From Opitutales bacterium (GTDB lineage: Bacteria; Verrucomicrobiota; Verrucomicrobiia; Opitutales; T3Sed10-336): a stretch of DNA of 9,149 bases. The notes under the pieces are model-generated. The model worked only from the letters and a program-made list of their open reading frames with translations, searched no databases and was not told the DNA's origin. Below are positions 1 through 6,264 of the stretch, piece by piece (within the stretch, counting starts at the first letter, position 1; each line of letters starts with the position of its first letter). Position numbers and translations under genes: made by a program. The DNA lies in the NCBI GenBank assembly GCA_007132315.1, contig SLOW01000189.1, positions 1 to 9,149 on the forward strand. Direction: 5' to 3'.

Positions 1-28
1 AGGCTACCGCCTGAGTCCGACAGGTTGC
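1..28. repeat. Half of a palindromic intergenic repeat, cut by the left edge
   Basis: Bases 5-28 carry a spacer (ctaccgcct) followed by an arm (gagtccgacaggttgc). The arm matches the right arm of the hairpin downstream of ruvB (1363-1378) at 13 of 16 bases. Spacer plus arm also match the reverse complement of that hairpin's left arm plus spacer (1336-1360) at 19 of 25. The piece therefore looks like the spacer and right arm of a second element of the same family, inverted relative to the copy at 1336-1378, whose left arm lies just outside the window. Function is unknown; dispersed palindromic (REP-like) repeat is the simplest reading. Two copies in one window do not prove a genome-wide family. 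Confidence 0.5.
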
Positions 29-33
29 TAATG

Positions 34-185
34 GAGGAAATTTCATGACAAGACTGGGGAACAGAAGTGAAATCAACTCATCAAAGCGTATACAAAGGCC
101 CCTTTAAGTTCGAATCTCGTTCATTTTTGCCCGGATTCTTGCTTCTTCTTCAATATCCTCCCGCTTTTTGTCATGATGTTTCCTC
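34..185. repeat. Inverted pair of ribosome-binding-site/start-codon modules opening two tiny ORFs
   Basis: Bases 34-51 (gaggaaatttcatgacaa) match the reverse complement of 168-185 (gaggaaacatcatgacaa) at 16 of 18 positions. Each arm has a purine-rich GAGG 7 bases before an ATG. The plus-strand ATG (45-107) opens a 20-codon frame starting MTRLGNRS. The minus-strand ATG (174 down to 121) opens a 17-codon frame starting MTKSGRIL. The two frames converge and both peptides are basic. The GAGG at 34-37 is among the clearest Shine-Dalgarno signals in the window, better than those before ruvB or sucA. The peptides match nothing I recognise, so I do not call them genes. The repeat could be a decayed duplication, a remnant of a small element, or chance. 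Confidence 0.35.
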
Positions 186-190
186 TTTTA

Positions 191-220
191 GGAGTCTGTC
201 GGCGAAGCCCTACAGACTCC
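191..220 (+). promoter_or_regulatory. Hairpin in ruvB leader (9-bp perfect stem)
   Basis: The sequence ggagtctgt (191-199) is perfectly complementary to acagactcc (212-220). Inside the loop, ggc (201-203) can pair with gcc (207-209) around a gaa triloop, so nearly all 30 bases fold into one hairpin. It lacks a following T-tract on either strand, so it does not look like a standard intrinsic terminator. Its role is unknown; it could be an RNA structure in the ruvB leader or a degenerate palindromic repeat. Confidence 0.45.
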
Positions 221-228
221 CAGGCGTC

Positions 229-272
229 CCGGCAAATCAAGCCGGTCGGCGGGTTTTGGTGTTTCAAAACCC
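229..272 (+). promoter_or_regulatory. Two further small hairpins just upstream of ruvB
   Basis: A 5-bp perfect stem, ccggc (229-233) with gccgg (241-245), is followed by a 7-bp perfect stem, gggtttt (251-257) with aaaaccc (266-272). The second ends 29 bases before the ruvB ATG. With the hairpin at 191-220 they form a row of three stems. They may structure the ruvB mRNA leader, but short stems like these also arise by chance in GC-rich DNA, and no known riboswitch fold is recognised. Confidence 0.3.
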
Positions 273-301
273 CTGATTCCCCTTCATCCTGAAACCCGTC
301 C

Positions 302-1336
302 ATGAACGAGCCCGACAAAGGCGCCCACTACATCAAGTCCACGCTGGAATCCCCGCTCTCCGGCGAGGAAGCCGTCCTCAGGCCGACCCGCTTCGACGAG
401 TTCACGGGACAACGCAAGAGCATCGAACGGCTTCAGGTCATGGTCGGAGCGGCCCGCCGCCGGGGCGACCCGCTCAACCACATCCTCTTCAGCGGTCCGC
501 CCGGCCTGGGCAAGACCACGCTCGCCCTGATCCTGGCGAACGAAATGGAGAAAAGCGTGCGCATCACCTCGGGACCCGTGGTCGAGAAGCCGGGCGATCT
601 GGCCGGACTGCTGACCAACCTGGAGGAAGGCGACGTCCTGTTTATCGACGAGATCCACCGCATTCCCAAGGCGGTCGAGGAATATCTCTATTCGGCCATG
701 GAGGATTTCCGCCTCGACATCATGATCGACCAGGGGCCCAACGCCCGCAGCGTGCGCCTCAACCTGCCGCGCTTCACCCTGGTGGGCGCCACCACCCGCA
801 GCGGCCTCCTCACCACCCCGCTGCGAAGCCGTTTCACCCTGCAGACGCGGCTGGACTACTACGATCGCGACGACCTGATCAAAATCGTCAACCGCACCTG
901 CCGCCTGCTCAATGTCGGGATCGAACGCGACGGCGCCGGGGAAATCGCCTCCCGGTCCCGCGGCACCCCGCGCATCGTCAACAACCTCATCAATTTCACC
1001 CGCGACTACGCCCAGGAACGCGGCGACGGTGTGATCACCCGCGACATGGCCGGGGCGGCCCTCGAACTGCTCGAAATCGACGCCCGGGGTCTGGATGAGA
1101 TGGACAAACGGGCTCTGCGCGCGATCGCCACCCATTACAACGGCGGTCCGGTCGGCCTGGCCACGGTGGCCATCGCCGTCGGCGAAGAACCGGAAACCCT
1201 GGAGGAGGTCCACGAACCCTTCCTCATCCAGGAAGGTTACCTGCAGCGCACGCCCCAGGGACGCGTGCTCACCCCGCGCGGCTACGAAGCGGTGGGCATG
1301 AAAGCCGGGGGCTCTTCCCAAACCTCCTTCCTCTAG
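302..1336 (+). CDS. ruvB: Holliday junction branch migration DNA helicase RuvB
   Basis: RuvB is the hexameric AAA+ ATPase that, loaded by RuvA, drives branch migration of Holliday junctions in recombinational repair. The 344-residue product is typical in length. After the opening RPTRFDEFTGQ (28-37) it shows Walker A GPPGLGKT (65-72), Walker B with DEIH (116-119), sensor I GATTRSGLL (162-170), the arginine-finger region TTPLRSRF (171-178) and sensor II GTPRIVNNL with Arg224 (221-229). The C-terminal winged helix, about 260-335, contains the DNA-contacting HEPFLIQEGYLQRTPQGR (304-321). All key residues are intact. The ATG at 302 gives the usual short N-terminal tail before RPTRF, although no Shine-Dalgarno sequence precedes it. 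ruvA and ruvC are not adjacent in this window, so ruvB appears to stand alone here. The last base of the stop codon lies inside the hairpin that follows. Confidence 0.97.
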   Translation: MNEPDKGAHYIKSTLESPLSGEEAVLRPTRFDEFTGQRKSIERLQVMVGAARRRGDPLNHILFSGPPGLGKTTLALILANEMEKSVRITSGPVVEKPGDLAGLLTNLEEGDVLFIDEIHRIPKAVEEYLYSAMEDFRLDIMIDQGPNARSVRLNLPRFTLVGATTRSGLLTTPLRSRFTLQTRLDYYDRDDLIKIVNRTCRLLNVGIERDGAGEIASRSRGTPRIVNNLINFTRDYAQERGDGVITRDMAGAALELLEIDARGLDEMDKRALRAIATHYNGGPVGLATVAIAVGEEPETLEEVHEPFLIQEGYLQRTPQGRVLTPRGYEAVGMKAGGSSQTSFL

Positions 1337-1378
1337 CAGTTTGTCGGGCTTGGGCGGTAGCTAAGTCCGACAAGCTGC
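1336..1378. repeat. Palindromic hairpin between convergent ruvB and SUI1-like gene
   Basis: The left arm gcagtttgtcgggctt (1336-1351) pairs with the right arm aagtccgacaagctgc (1363-1378): 14 Watson-Crick pairs plus two positions that become G-U wobbles in RNA, around an 11-base loop. It begins at the last base of the ruvB stop codon and ends 11 bases before the minus-strand stop at 1390, so it fills the convergent junction. No T-tract follows on either strand. It could act as a bidirectional RNA 3'-end structure or transcription stop, and it shares arm and spacer sequence with the half element at 1-28, which suggests a dispersed palindromic repeat. Confidence 0.75.
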
Positions 1379-1389
1379 CAGCCCGGCGC

Positions 1390-1782
1390 TCAACCGCCCG
1401 TTCGAACTGGACGCAGGCCGCGGGCGGGCAGCAAAGTCTCCAGGGCGTCGCGCTGGTCGCCCTGCAACTCGATCGAACCGCCTTTGACCGCGCCGCCGAC
1501 ACCGAGACTTCGCCGCAACTCGCGGGCCAGTTGTTCGCGTTCGGCCGCACCAAGATACCCGAGGCCGGCGATCACGGTCACCGTCTTCCCGCCGCGGCCG
1601 GATTTTTCCCTCCGGACATCGACCCGCCGCGCCGTCGTCTTGACCGGCTTTGGCGTTTTCCCGGCTTCCGCCTTGGGCGCTGGAGGCTCTCCTCGCCAAA
1701 AAGCACCGACCTCCAACCCGCCGAACGGATTGTGACCGAGGGAATCCCCTCCCTTCGTGGATACACGTTGATCGTCTTTCAT
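1390..1782 (-). CDS. yciH: SUI1/eIF1-domain translation initiation factor (YciH-like)
   Basis: The 130-residue protein has a flexible Pro/Ala/Lys-rich N-terminal part (about 1-50) and a C-terminal SUI1 domain (about 53-125). The hallmark strands are VDVRREKSGRGGKTVTVIAG (54-73) and LGVGGAVKGG (93-102) followed by SIELQGDQRDAL (103-114). SUI1 domains occur in eukaryotic and archaeal eIF1 and in bacterial YciH. The bacterial members are thought to bind the small ribosomal subunit and affect start-codon selection, but their physiological role is less settled, so 'initiation factor' is a family-based label. The N-terminal extension is longer than I expect for a minimal YciH. The ATG at 1782 overlaps the TGA of the gene upstream on the same strand (ATGA), with a GGAG close to the start, pointing to translational coupling. 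Its 3' end faces ruvB across a hairpin. Confidence 0.88.
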   Translation of the reverse strand: MKDDQRVSTKGGDSLGHNPFGGLEVGAFWRGEPPAPKAEAGKTPKPVKTTARRVDVRREKSGRGGKTVTVIAGLGYLGAAEREQLARELRRSLGVGGAVKGGSIELQGDQRDALETLLPARGLRPVRTGG

Positions 1783-2030
1783 GACTCCCGCCGCCCCGAC
1801 TCCGGAGAGCCGGGATTCTCATTCTCCAGTTCCTCCTCGATGAATGCGCGGGCCTTTTCATAACTCCGCCGCTCCAGGAAATGCGCCAGGCGGGGAGGCA
1901 GCCGATCCCCTTCGCGTCTCGCCCGTTCATCGAGCCGCAACAGCGACGCCGTCATACCCTCACCGTCGCCGTTGGCCGCGGCCTCCCGCATCGCATCGAG
2001 ATCCCGCTTCAGTGTAACCAGAAGATCCAT
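1779..2030 (-). CDS. Small charged, helical protein of unknown function, coupled to the SUI1-like gene
   Basis: From the ATG at 2030 the product is 83 residues: an N-terminal helix-like part (MDLLVTLKRDLDAMREAA), a Gly/Asp turn, a second charged helix (about 27-42), then LPPRLAHFLERRSYEKARAF (44-63) and an acidic, Pro/Gly-containing tail. I recognise no domain and no catalytic motif; there is no signal peptide or membrane segment. An upstream in-frame ATG at 2105 would add 25 residues (hydrophobic and aromatic-rich) but would run through the A+T-rich divergent promoter region, so 2030 is preferred. The stop codon overlaps the start of the SUI1-like gene (ATGA), which makes a two-gene operon and supports this being a real gene. 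A functional link to translation would be only a guess from context. Confidence 0.7.
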   Translation of the reverse strand: MDLLVTLKRDLDAMREAAANGDGEGMTASLLRLDERARREGDRLPPRLAHFLERRSYEKARAFIEEELENENPGSPESGRRES

Positions 2031-2154
2031 GCCTGGTGATACTATCCGAAATCGCCCTCGGAACCACAAGAACAAACAAAAAAGGGGGATTCTTTCTTGT
2101 AACACATTTTGCTTTGATGCATCTTGCCTTCAACGAACCGTGAGCCAGCAGAAC
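2031..2154. promoter_or_regulatory. Divergent promoter region between the SUI1 operon and sucA operon
   Basis: These 124 bases separate two divergently transcribed operons and include a conspicuously A-rich stretch (about 2066-2085), unlike the GC-rich genes on either side. A perfect dyad, acaagaa (2066-2072) and ttcttgt (2094-2100), is separated by 21 bases and could be an operator. A possible sucA -35-like hexamer TTGTAA (2097-2102) overlaps its right arm, but no good -10 follows at normal spacing. On the minus strand TTGTGG and GATAGT are 17 bases apart but are weak matches. That this region carries promoters follows from the layout; the exact sites are uncertain. Confidence 0.5.
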
Positions 2155-4950
2155 ATGCATGCTGTCAGCAGCAAAACGAGAAATCTGTCCTTCGCCAACT
2201 TCGAGAATGCTGATCTGATCGATCGATACTACGAATCCTGGAAAACCGACCCCGAATCCGTCGAACCCGGCTGGCGCGCGTTTTTTGAAGGTTTCGAATT
2301 CGCCGGAAACGGCGGGGGGCGCGCAGAGCCAACCGCCGAGGGCCTATCCCGGCGTCAGGCGTTGCGGCAATCCCGGGTGGACAGCCTCATCTACGCCTAC
2401 CGTGGGCTGGGACACCTGATTGCGAATGTCGATCCCCTGCGGCCCGGTCCCGATTCGCATCCCAACCTGGAACTGGACAACTTCGGGCTCAGTGAAGCCG
2501 ACCTCGACGAGAAATTCGACGCCGGACACCTGCTCGACGGAGGTATGATGAAGCTGCGCGACATCATCTCCATCCTGCGGCAAACCTACTGCAAACACAT
2601 CGGAGCGGAATACATCTACATCCAGAACAAGGAAATCCGCCGCTGGCTGCAGCGGAAGATGGAACCGCGACGGAACCTCCCCGATTTTTCCAAGGACAAG
2701 AAAATCCGCATCCTCAGAAAGATTCATGAAGCGGAAATCTTCGAACGCTTCCTGCACACCCGTTATTCCGGCCAGAAGCGATTTTCCCTGGAGGGAGCGG
2801 AAACCGTGATCGCCAGTCTGGATGCCCTGATTCAGCAGTGCCCGCAATTCGGGGTTCATGAAGTCGTGATGGGCATGGCCCACCGCGGACGCCTGAACGT
2901 GCTGGCGAACATCCTGCGCAAATCGTACGAACTGATTTTCGAAGAGTTCACGGAGAACTATATCCCCGAATCGGTGTTCGGCGACGGCGACGTCAAGTAC
3001 CACCTCGGCTACGAATCGAAAATGCAAACCGATTCCGGCGACGAAGTCGAAGTCCGCCTCGCCTCAAACCCCAGCCACCTCGAAGCGGTCAACCCGGTGG
3101 TCCAGGGAAACGCCCGCGCCCGACAGCGCCTGCGCCAAGACACGGAGCGCAAAGCCGTCCTGCCCCTGCTGCTGCACGGGGACGCGGCGTTTTCCGGCCA
3201 GGGAATCGTCGCGGAAACCCTGAATTTCTCGCGCTTGCCGGGATACCGGACGGGCGGTACGCTCCACCTGGTCATCAACAACCAGATCGGTTTCACCACC
3301 AAACCGTCGGAAGCCAGATCGAGCCTGTACTGCACCGACATCGCCAAGATGATCGAGGCGCCGATTTTCCACGTGAACGGCGACGACCCGCTCGCGGTGG
3401 CGATGGTGGTGGAGATGGCCCTGGAGTTTCGGCAGACCTTCCAGCGGGACGTCGTGATCGACATGTATTGCTACCGCAAACACGGCCACAACGAGACCGA
3501 CGAGCCGATGTTCACCCAGCCGATCCTCTATCAGACGATTTCAAAACACCCGCCCATCAGCCAGATTCTCACCAAACGACTGATCGAGGAAGGCACCCTC
3601 GGCGAACAGGAGTCGAAGAACATTCAGGCCGAATACCGGAAGACCCTGGACGACGCATTCGACCGCGTCCGGGAAGCCCAGGAAAAGGCGAACAAGAGCC
3701 GCAAGTCCGAAGAGGGAAAATCGTTCCGAGGGTCCAACGCCGTATTCCAGGAGCCCTATAACTTCGCGCCGATCGAAACCGGCGTGGACGAGGCGACCTT
3801 CCGAACCGCCGCCGAAGGCCTGTGGGCGGTGCCCGAGAACTTCAAGGTCAATCCCAAGATCCGGCGACAACTCGAAGCGCGGCGAAAAGCCGTCGAGGAA
3901 GACCTGCCGATCGACTGGGGTTTCGCCGAGGACCTGGCCTACGGCACGCTCCTGTTGGAGGGAACTCCCGTGCGGCTTTCCGGGCAGGATTCGGAACGCG
4001 GCACCTTCAGCCACCGTCACGCGGCCTTTTACGATGTCGAAACCAGCGAGCGGTTCGTTCCCCTGTTGAACCTGTCCGACGACCAGGCGCAGTTCTGCGT
4101 TTACAACTCGACCCTTTCCGAGGCCGGTGTCCTCGGCTTCGACTTCGGCTATTCCCTGGACTATCCGCAGATGCTCTGCATTTGGGAGGCGCAGTTCGGC
4201 GACTTCGCCAACGGCGCCCAGGTGATCATCGACCAGTTCATCACCACCAGCGAATCCAAGTGGCAGCGCGTCAGCGGCATCGTGCTGTTCCTCCCCCACG
4301 GCTACGAGGGCCAGGGACCGGAACACTCGTCCGGGCGCCTCGAACGTTTCCTCCAGAACGCGGCCGAGGAGAACATCCAGGTCTGCAACGCCACCAACGC
4401 CGCTCAGTTTTTCCATCTCCTGCGGCGCCAGATGAAGCAGCCCTACCGAAAGCCGCTGATCATCATGACACCCAAGCTGCTCCTGCGCCACAAGGGCGCG
4501 GCGTCGCCCATCAAGGCGTTCCTGGAGGGGTCGTTCGAACCCATCCTCGACGATCCGAAACCGCCGAAACGAGCCCGCCGTTTGATCCTCTGTTCCGGCA
4601 AGGTCTATTACGACCTGGAGGAATATCGCGATCGTCACAAAATCGAGGATACGGCCATCGTCCGGATCGAGCAGATCTATCCGTTCCACGAACGTCGCCT
4701 GACGGAAATCGCCGAGCGTTACGGAAAACCGGACGATGTCGTCTGGTGCCAGGAGGAGTCCAAGAACATGGGCGCCTGGTTTTTCATGAGCCCGATCATC
4801 CAGGAGGTTCTCGAGCGCACACCCCGCTACGCCGGCCGGGGTGCGAGCGCCAGTCCGGCGGTCGGATCCCTCGCCCGTCACAAACAGGAATTGCGCGAAT
4901 TTCTCGAAGGCGCGTTTTCCCATTCCAGCAACAAGAACCATGGCAATTGA
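2155..4950 (+). CDS. sucA: 2-oxoglutarate dehydrogenase E1 component
   Basis: The E1 subunit of the 2-oxoglutarate dehydrogenase complex uses thiamine diphosphate to decarboxylate 2-oxoglutarate and succinylate the E2 lipoyl arm (TCA cycle, cytoplasm). From the ATG at 2155 the product is 931 residues, close to the usual SucA length. Visible features: the N-terminal E2-binding helix region (about 12-47, ANFENADLIDRYYESWK onward); GMAHRGRLNVL (240-250) with substrate-binding His243; NPSHLE (305-310) with His308; the Mg-ThDP motif GDAAFSGQG (342-350) with NNQIGF (375-380); RKHGHNETDEP (441-451); the second-half motifs GQDSERGTFSHRHA (610-623) and HGYEGQGPEHSSGRLERF (715-732); and WCQEESKNMGAW (864-875). 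No residue looks broken. The frame is open back to 1972, but that extension crosses the divergent promoter and is basic and non-conserved; an in-frame GTG at 2140 is the only close alternative. There is no strong Shine-Dalgarno. The gene leads the operon and overlaps sucB by 11 bases. Confidence 0.97.
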   Translation: MHAVSSKTRNLSFANFENADLIDRYYESWKTDPESVEPGWRAFFEGFEFAGNGGGRAEPTAEGLSRRQALRQSRVDSLIYAYRGLGHLIANVDPLRPGPDSHPNLELDNFGLSEADLDEKFDAGHLLDGGMMKLRDIISILRQTYCKHIGAEYIYIQNKEIRRWLQRKMEPRRNLPDFSKDKKIRILRKIHEAEIFERFLHTRYSGQKRFSLEGAETVIASLDALIQQCPQFGVHEVVMGMAHRGRLNVLANILRKSYELIFEEFTENYIPESVFGDGDVKYHLGYESKMQTDSGDEVEVRLASNPSHLEAVNPVVQGNARARQRLRQDTERKAVLPLLLHGDAAFSGQGIVAETLNFSRLPGYRTGGTLHLVINNQIGFTTKPSEARSSLYCTDIAKMIEAPIFHVNGDDPLAVAMVVEMALEFRQTFQRDVVIDMYCYRKHGHNETDEPMFTQPILYQTISKHPPISQILTKRLIEEGTLGEQESKNIQAEYRKTLDDAFDRVREAQEKANKSRKSEEGKSFRGSNAVFQEPYNFAPIETGVDEATFRTAAEGLWAVPENFKVNPKIRRQLEARRKAVEEDLPIDWGFAEDLAYGTLLLEGTPVRLSGQDSERGTFSHRHAAFYDVETSERFVPLLNLSDDQAQFCVYNSTLSEAGVLGFDFGYSLDYPQMLCIWEAQFGDFANGAQVIIDQFITTSESKWQRVSGIVLFLPHGYEGQGPEHSSGRLERFLQNAAEENIQVCNATNAAQFFHLLRRQMKQPYRKPLIIMTPKLLLRHKGAASPIKAFLEGSFEPILDDPKPPKRARRLILCSGKVYYDLEEYRDRHKIEDTAIVRIEQIYPFHERRLTEIAERYGKPDDVVWCQEESKNMGAWFFMSPIIQEVLERTPRYAGRGASASPAVGSLARHKQELREFLEGAFSHSSNKNHGN

Positions 4951-6262
4951 AGTCAAAGTCCCCAGTGTCGGGGAATCCGTCACCTCCGGAGTCCTCGCCT
5001 CGTGGCGAGTCAAGGACGGCGATTACGTCCGGCGCGACGACCCGCTGTTCGACCTCGAAACCGACAAGGTCACACAGGAAGCCGTCGCCGAAGCGGACGG
5101 CCTCATCGCGTTGAAGGCCGACGAAGGGGACGAAGTCGATATCGGCCAAGTGGTGGCGGAAATCGACGACTCCGCCGACGAACCGGACGGCGGAAGCGAC
5201 GCGGGGGAGAAGGACGAAGAATCGGAGCCCAAAGAGAAGGAGGCCGCCACCAAGGCGAAGTCGACCGGCCGGGATAAAGACGGAACAGAAGTCGACGACA
5301 ACGAGGACGAGGATGCGAAACGCGAAACCGAACCGCGCCATCCCCTGTCTCCCGCCGCGCGGCGGGCCGCCGAAGAAACCGGCGTCGATCCTTCGCGGGT
5401 CAAGGGATCCGGCAAGGACGGACGGGTAACCAAAAGCGATATTCTCGAAGCCGCCGAAGGCGAAAAGGACGAATCCAAATCGGACAAATCCGAGCAACCG
5501 TCGCAAACCGACCGGGAAGAGCCCGCGGCGACAACGTCCGCCACGAAGTCCGACGACCGCGGCGACCGCACCACGCGCAAGAAACTCTCGCCGATGCGTC
5601 GCCGTATCGGCGAGCGGCTGGTGGCGTCACAGCGCGACACCGCCACGCTCACCACATTCAACGAGGTGGATCTCTCCACCGTTAAAGAACTGCGAGCGAA
5701 GTATCAGGACGGCTTCGTGAAAAAGCACGGCGTCAAACTCGGTTTCATGTCGTTTTTCGTGAAGGCGGCCGTTTACGCGCTCAAGCAGGTTCCGGAGGTA
5801 AACTGCCGGCTCGAGGAAGACGCGCTCATCCAAAACCACTTTTACGACATCGCCGTCGCCGTCAGCACCGACAAAGGCCTGCTCGTCCCGGTCCTGCGCG
5901 ACTGCGACCGGCTCGGTTACGGCGAAATCGAATCAACCATCGGCGACCTGGCTCAGCGGGCGCGCGAGGGCAAAGTCCAATTGGACGAGCTTGAAGGCGG
6001 CGTGTTCACCATCACCAACGGAGGGATCTTCGGTTCGATGCTATCGACTCCGGTCATCAACCCGCCCCAGAGCGCCATCCTGGGCATGCACTCCATCCAG
6101 GACCGTCCGGTGGTGATCGACGGCGAAATCAAGGTGCGGCCGATGATGTTTCTGGCTCTGTCCTACGACCACCGGGTCATCGACGGCCGGGAAGCGGTCA
6201 CGTTTCTACGCAAGATCAAAGAAGCGCTGGAGGATCCCTCCCGCACCCTGCTCGAGGTCTGA
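4940..6262 (+). CDS. sucB: Dihydrolipoyllysine-residue succinyltransferase, E2 of 2-oxoglutarate dehydrogenase
   Basis: E2 forms the core of the complex and moves the succinyl group from its lipoyl lysine to CoA. The 440-residue product has one lipoyl domain (1-75) with the modified lysine in ETDKV (Lys43), a peripheral-subunit-binding domain (about 134-171, starting HPLSPAARRAAEETGVDPSR and running through GSGKDGRVTKSDIL), and the acyltransferase domain (about 213-440) ending in SYDHRVIDGREA with catalytic His411 and Asp415. One lipoyl domain and the downstream lpdA fit the SucB class. The linkers are unusual: residues 76-133 contain 24 Asp/Glu and 10 Lys/Arg but only 3 Pro, and 172-212 is also highly charged, rather than the Ala/Pro-rich hinges often seen. 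The ATG at 4940 lies inside the end of sucA (11-base overlap), and MAIEVKVPSVGES is the classic family N-terminus, so the start is secure; translation is probably coupled to sucA. Confidence 0.97.
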   Translation: MAIEVKVPSVGESVTSGVLASWRVKDGDYVRRDDPLFDLETDKVTQEAVAEADGLIALKADEGDEVDIGQVVAEIDDSADEPDGGSDAGEKDEESEPKEKEAATKAKSTGRDKDGTEVDDNEDEDAKRETEPRHPLSPAARRAAEETGVDPSRVKGSGKDGRVTKSDILEAAEGEKDESKSDKSEQPSQTDREEPAATTSATKSDDRGDRTTRKKLSPMRRRIGERLVASQRDTATLTTFNEVDLSTVKELRAKYQDGFVKKHGVKLGFMSFFVKAAVYALKQVPEVNCRLEEDALIQNHFYDIAVAVSTDKGLLVPVLRDCDRLGYGEIESTIGDLAQRAREGKVQLDELEGGVFTITNGGIFGSMLSTPVINPPQSAILGMHSIQDRPVVIDGEIKVRPMMFLALSYDHRVIDGREAVTFLRKIKEALEDPSRTLLEV

Positions 6263-6264
6263 CT

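Larger units (their letters stand above)
108..301. other. Gene-free leader upstream of ruvB
   Basis: Together with bases 1-107, this makes about 300 bases without a supportable gene. It holds a pyrimidine-rich stretch on the plus strand (121-189) and then, from 191, three successive inverted repeats listed separately. No convincing -35/-10 pair was found. The frames that stay open here (67-276 on plus, 121-318 on minus) have low-complexity or unrecognisable translations and are probably not expressed. The ruvB promoter must lie in this stretch or further left, but its position is not visible. Confidence 0.5.

Noticed and set aside
108..116. GTTCGAATC, resembling a tRNA T-loop
   Set aside because: The flanking bases do not form a T-stem (only two or three of five pairs), and no acceptor, anticodon arm or CCA end could be arranged around it, so it is not a tRNA gene.
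67..276. A 69-codon frame starting at GTG 67
   Set aside because: No family resemblance and no good ribosome-binding site at that GTG; it runs through the hairpins of the ruvB leader.
284..1321. A 345-codon minus-strand frame opposite ruvB
   Set aside because: ruvB on the other strand has every expected motif; the antisense translation is low-complexity Gly/Ala/Asp/Val-rich and resembles nothing known.
1972..2154. A 61-residue N-terminal extension of sucA
   Set aside because: The extension overlaps the minus-strand small gene and the divergent promoter region, is basic and unlike SucA proteins, and the ATG at 2155 gives the normal family length.
2146..2164. Start codon of sucA in the loop of a small hairpin (cagca / tgctg)
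   Set aside because: A 5-bp stem around nine bases is easily formed by chance and there is no supporting evidence for regulation.
3541..5013. A 490-codon minus-strand frame opposite the end of sucA and start of sucB
   Set aside because: Antisense shadow of conserved coding sequence with no recognisable motif; same codon-bias explanation.
3822..5114. A 430-codon plus-strand frame overlapping sucA in another frame
   Set aside because: The translation is Arg/Pro-rich with no motif, typical of an out-of-frame reading of GC-rich coding DNA. The sucA frame is intact across the whole stretch, so no frameshift is needed.
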